The position numbers were made by a program, and so were the translations under genes. The notes under the pieces were generated by a model that had not been told where the DNA came from, did not search any database, and worked only from the letters and a program-made list of their open reading frames with translations. Of a DNA stretch of 16,619 bases, positions 15,202 through 16,619 are shown in pieces. The stretch comes from an uncultured Oscillospiraceae bacterium (GTDB taxonomy: Bacteria > Bacillota > Clostridia > Oscillospirales > Acutalibacteraceae): assembly GCA_900549945.1 (NCBI GenBank), contig URQJ01000023.1, positions 1 to 16,619 on the forward strand. The letters are read 5' to 3'. The stretch's first letter is position 1, and every line of letters begins with the position of its first letter.

Positions 15202-16164
15202 TCACATTTCCCGAAGCCGCGCCCGGATGCGCTCGTCCGACAGGCCGTTCTGCTTGCCGGAGAGGATGATGCGCACGGCGGCTATCTCGTTCTGGCGTGC
15301 GATCACGTAGCCGATCAGCGGCGCGACCGTAAAATAATCCTGCCTGCCGACCGATTTGACGAGCGCGGTCTGCCGGTCGTCGCTCCACTTCTCGAAGGCC
15401 GATGCGCCGGCTTTAAGCGGCTCCACGCCGTCGGCGTAGGCGGTACGGCTCAAATAGCCGCAGACGGCTTCCTCGCTTTTCAGCGCAGCCTCCGTGAGCT
15501 CTGCGAGGTCGAGCGTGTCGCAGGGGGCGAGGCTCTCCTCTAAAAACGCGCGGCTCTTGCCGGTGCGCTGCGCGCGCACGGCAATCTTGATGTCGGATAC
15601 CGCGACCTTGAGCTCCGAAAAGCCGTCGATCAGCAGGCTGCGGCTCCCGCGGCCCGCGCGGCGGATCGCCGTGAGACAGGCGCGGTCGAGAATCGTATCG
15701 CAGCGCTGGCCGTCCCGCGTGCTGAGCAGCACCTGCATGGCCTCTGCCGCAGGCTCCGCCATGAAGTCCGGCAGGGCGGAAAAATCGTTCTGCTGCACGG
15801 CGGCCTGCATCGCGTCGGGCGGCACGGTACCGCCCGGCATAAAGACGCTGCGCGGCTCTGCGCCCGTGACGGCGCACTTGACGGCCGCCTTCAGGTTGTT
15901 GAAGTCTGTGGGGTACAGCAGCACGTCGAACGGGGTGAGGTCGGGCGTCAGCTCGCGCATGAGCGCCCATGTTTTTTCCGTTTCCTCGGCGAGAACCGCC
16001 TCGGCTGTTTTGCCGCTGCCGGTGTCCCAGCCCTTGTCGCCGAGCGCGCGCAGGCATTCGGCGGGCGTTCTGCACGCCATCAGCCGGTCGATGTCCTGCT
16101 GCGTCAAAAGCTGTGTTTCCCGCGCCTTGATGCGCGCCACGGCGTAAATGTATTCCTCTGCCAT
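15202..16164 (-). CDS. ntpC: V/A-type ATPase subunit C
   Basis: Subunit C is the funnel-shaped adaptor that links the central stalk (D/F) to the membrane K-ring; it corresponds to eukaryotic subunit d. The 320-residue length fits. It begins MAEEYIYAVARIKARETQLL and contains the family-typical DVLLYPTDFNNLKAAVKCAV segment at about 85-105. The protein is mainly helical. The ATG at 16164 is chosen because AAAGGAG (16172-16178) lies 7 bp before it; the open frame continues 11 codons upstream to 16197, where it would overlap the end of subunit E. Gene E ends 29 bp upstream. Confidence 0.92.
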   Translation of the reverse strand: MAEEYIYAVARIKARETQLLTQQDIDRLMACRTPAECLRALGDKGWDTGSGKTAEAVLAEETEKTWALMRELTPDLTPFDVLLYPTDFNNLKAAVKCAVTGAEPRSVFMPGGTVPPDAMQAAVQQNDFSALPDFMAEPAAEAMQVLLSTRDGQRCDTILDRACLTAIRRAGRGSRSLLIDGFSELKVAVSDIKIAVRAQRTGKSRAFLEESLAPCDTLDLAELTEAALKSEEAVCGYLSRTAYADGVEPLKAGASAFEKWSDDRQTALVKSVGRQDYFTVAPLIGYVIARQNEIAAVRIILSGKQNGLSDERIRARLREM

Positions 16165-16171
16165 CGTGCTT

Positions 16172-16178
16172 CTCCTTT
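16172..16178 (-). promoter_or_regulatory. Ribosome binding site deciding the subunit C start
   Basis: AAAGGAG on the minus strand lies 7 bp before the ATG at 16164 and rules out the upstream in-frame Met at 16197. Confidence 0.85.
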
Positions 16179-16193
16179 GCGTTTTCCGGCGGC

Positions 16194-16592
16194 TCATGTG
16201 AAGAGCAGGCCGCCCGCGATGTCCTGCAGGGCGTCCGCCTCCGCCTCAAAGAGCGCGTCGAACGTGCAGTTCACGTCGATGCCGCCGCAGACGAGCAGGA
16301 AACCGTCCGGAAGGCTGCACGGTGTTCTCGACACGGTGATGTGCCCGCGGCCTGCGGCCCGGTTCACCTGCGCCTCAAAATCTGCGGGCAGGCGGCCGAG
16401 GTCGGCGGCATTGAGGCGCATCTCGCCGTCGCCGTCCGCCGCATATTTCTGCACGAGCTTCAAAAGCACCGCGAAGTATTCGCTGTCCGGCAGCGTGTGA
16501 AGCTGCGCCTTGGCCGCGCCGATCGTGCTGCGGATCGCGGTCTGCTTCGCGGCGAGCAGCGCGCGCCTGCGGCTGAACGCGGCGGCGGATTC
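16194..16592 (-). CDS. ntpE: V/A-type ATPase subunit E, 5'-truncated
   Basis: Subunit E forms the peripheral stalk that holds the head still against the rotor. Only the C-terminal 132 residues are present, against about 190-200 for the family. The visible part has a helical charged region (RRRALLAAKQTAIRS), then the globular C-terminal domain with DGFLLVCGGIDVNCTFDALFEAE, a pattern typical of subunit E. Genomic sequence ends at 16592. An apparent start at 16607 giving MLFRS is translated from sequencing adapter and is not real. The next genes upstream should be K and I. Confidence 0.88.
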   Translation of the reverse strand, partial: ESAAAFSRRRALLAAKQTAIRSTIGAAKAQLHTLPDSEYFAVLLKLVQKYAADGDGEMRLNAADLGRLPADFEAQVNRAAGRGHITVSRTPCSLPDGFLLVCGGIDVNCTFDALFEAEADALQDIAGGLLFT

Positions 16593-16619
16593 AGATCGGA
16601 AGAGCACACGTCTGAACTC
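16593..16619. other. Illumina TruSeq adapter remnant (not genomic)
   Basis: The last 27 bases begin AGATCGGAAGAGCACACGTC and continue exactly as the TruSeq read 1 adapter. They should be trimmed. They mark the physical end of the contig. Confidence 0.97.

Noticed and set aside
1..16592. CRISPR arrays, tRNA or rRNA genes, insertion sequences, phage or toxin-antitoxin genes
   Set aside because: I found no regularly spaced repeats, no transposase or integrase, no RNA gene pattern and no small paired genes. Almost all the DNA is covered by recognised genes.

Overview
This looks like one end of a draft-assembly contig from a GC-rich, Gram-positive anaerobe of the Clostridia (Bacillota), probably a gut commensal. 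Supporting signs are strong AGGAG ribosome binding sites, a lipobox binding protein with LplB/LplC-type sugar permeases and no dedicated ATPase gene, a sulfatase of the formylglycine type, and a V/A-type ATPase operon in the clostridial order E-C-F-A-B-D. By eye the coding DNA is about 60-65% GC. Genus cannot be called. Both ends cut genes, and the last 27 bases (16593-16619) match the Illumina TruSeq adapter, so they are not genomic.

Positions 1-10900 hold a compact carbohydrate-use locus. On the + strand are a GH2 beta-mannosidase-like glycosidase (5' end missing), a sulfatase 21 bp behind it, and a LacI-family regulator. A perfect 12-bp stem terminator (4585-4613) separates the regulator from a convergent minus-strand ABC importer operon, transcribed as permease (LplB type), permease (LplC type), lipoprotein binding protein. 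A GH31 alpha-glycosidase (alpha-xylosidase/alpha-glucosidase type) is transcribed divergently from the importer. The likely pathway is: the lipoprotein and permeases import an oligosaccharide, the glycosidases remove alpha- and beta-linked residues in the cytoplasm, and the sulfatase removes sulfate esters. None of the enzymes shows an export signal, although the GH2 N-terminus is not visible.

The 290-bp divergent region 8220-8509 is the richest regulatory stretch. It carries two good sigma-A promoters facing apart, both with extended -10 elements: TTGACA-17-TATGCT on the minus strand and TTGATT-17-TATACT on the plus strand. A LacI-type palindrome with a central CG lies just after the importer start point. 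There are also a 17-bp inverted repeat between the promoters, a T16 tract touching the GH31 -35, a perfect 11-bp inverted repeat (arms 37 bp apart) bracketing the GH31 promoter, and a minus-strand hairpin-plus-T7 terminator in the GH31 leader.

Positions 10900-16592 hold the minus-strand V/A-type ATPase operon in the order E (partial), C, F, A, B, D, ending at an intrinsic terminator right after D. Subunits I and K would be expected beyond the window. This is a standard housekeeping operon. Its only notable points are non-ATG starts (GTG for D, TTG inferred for F) and an 89-bp gap between C and F. I found no mobile element, CRISPR array, tRNA or rRNA, and no convincing new defence or toxin system. 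The best leads are the sulfated-glycan gene set and the layered control region between the importer and GH31.
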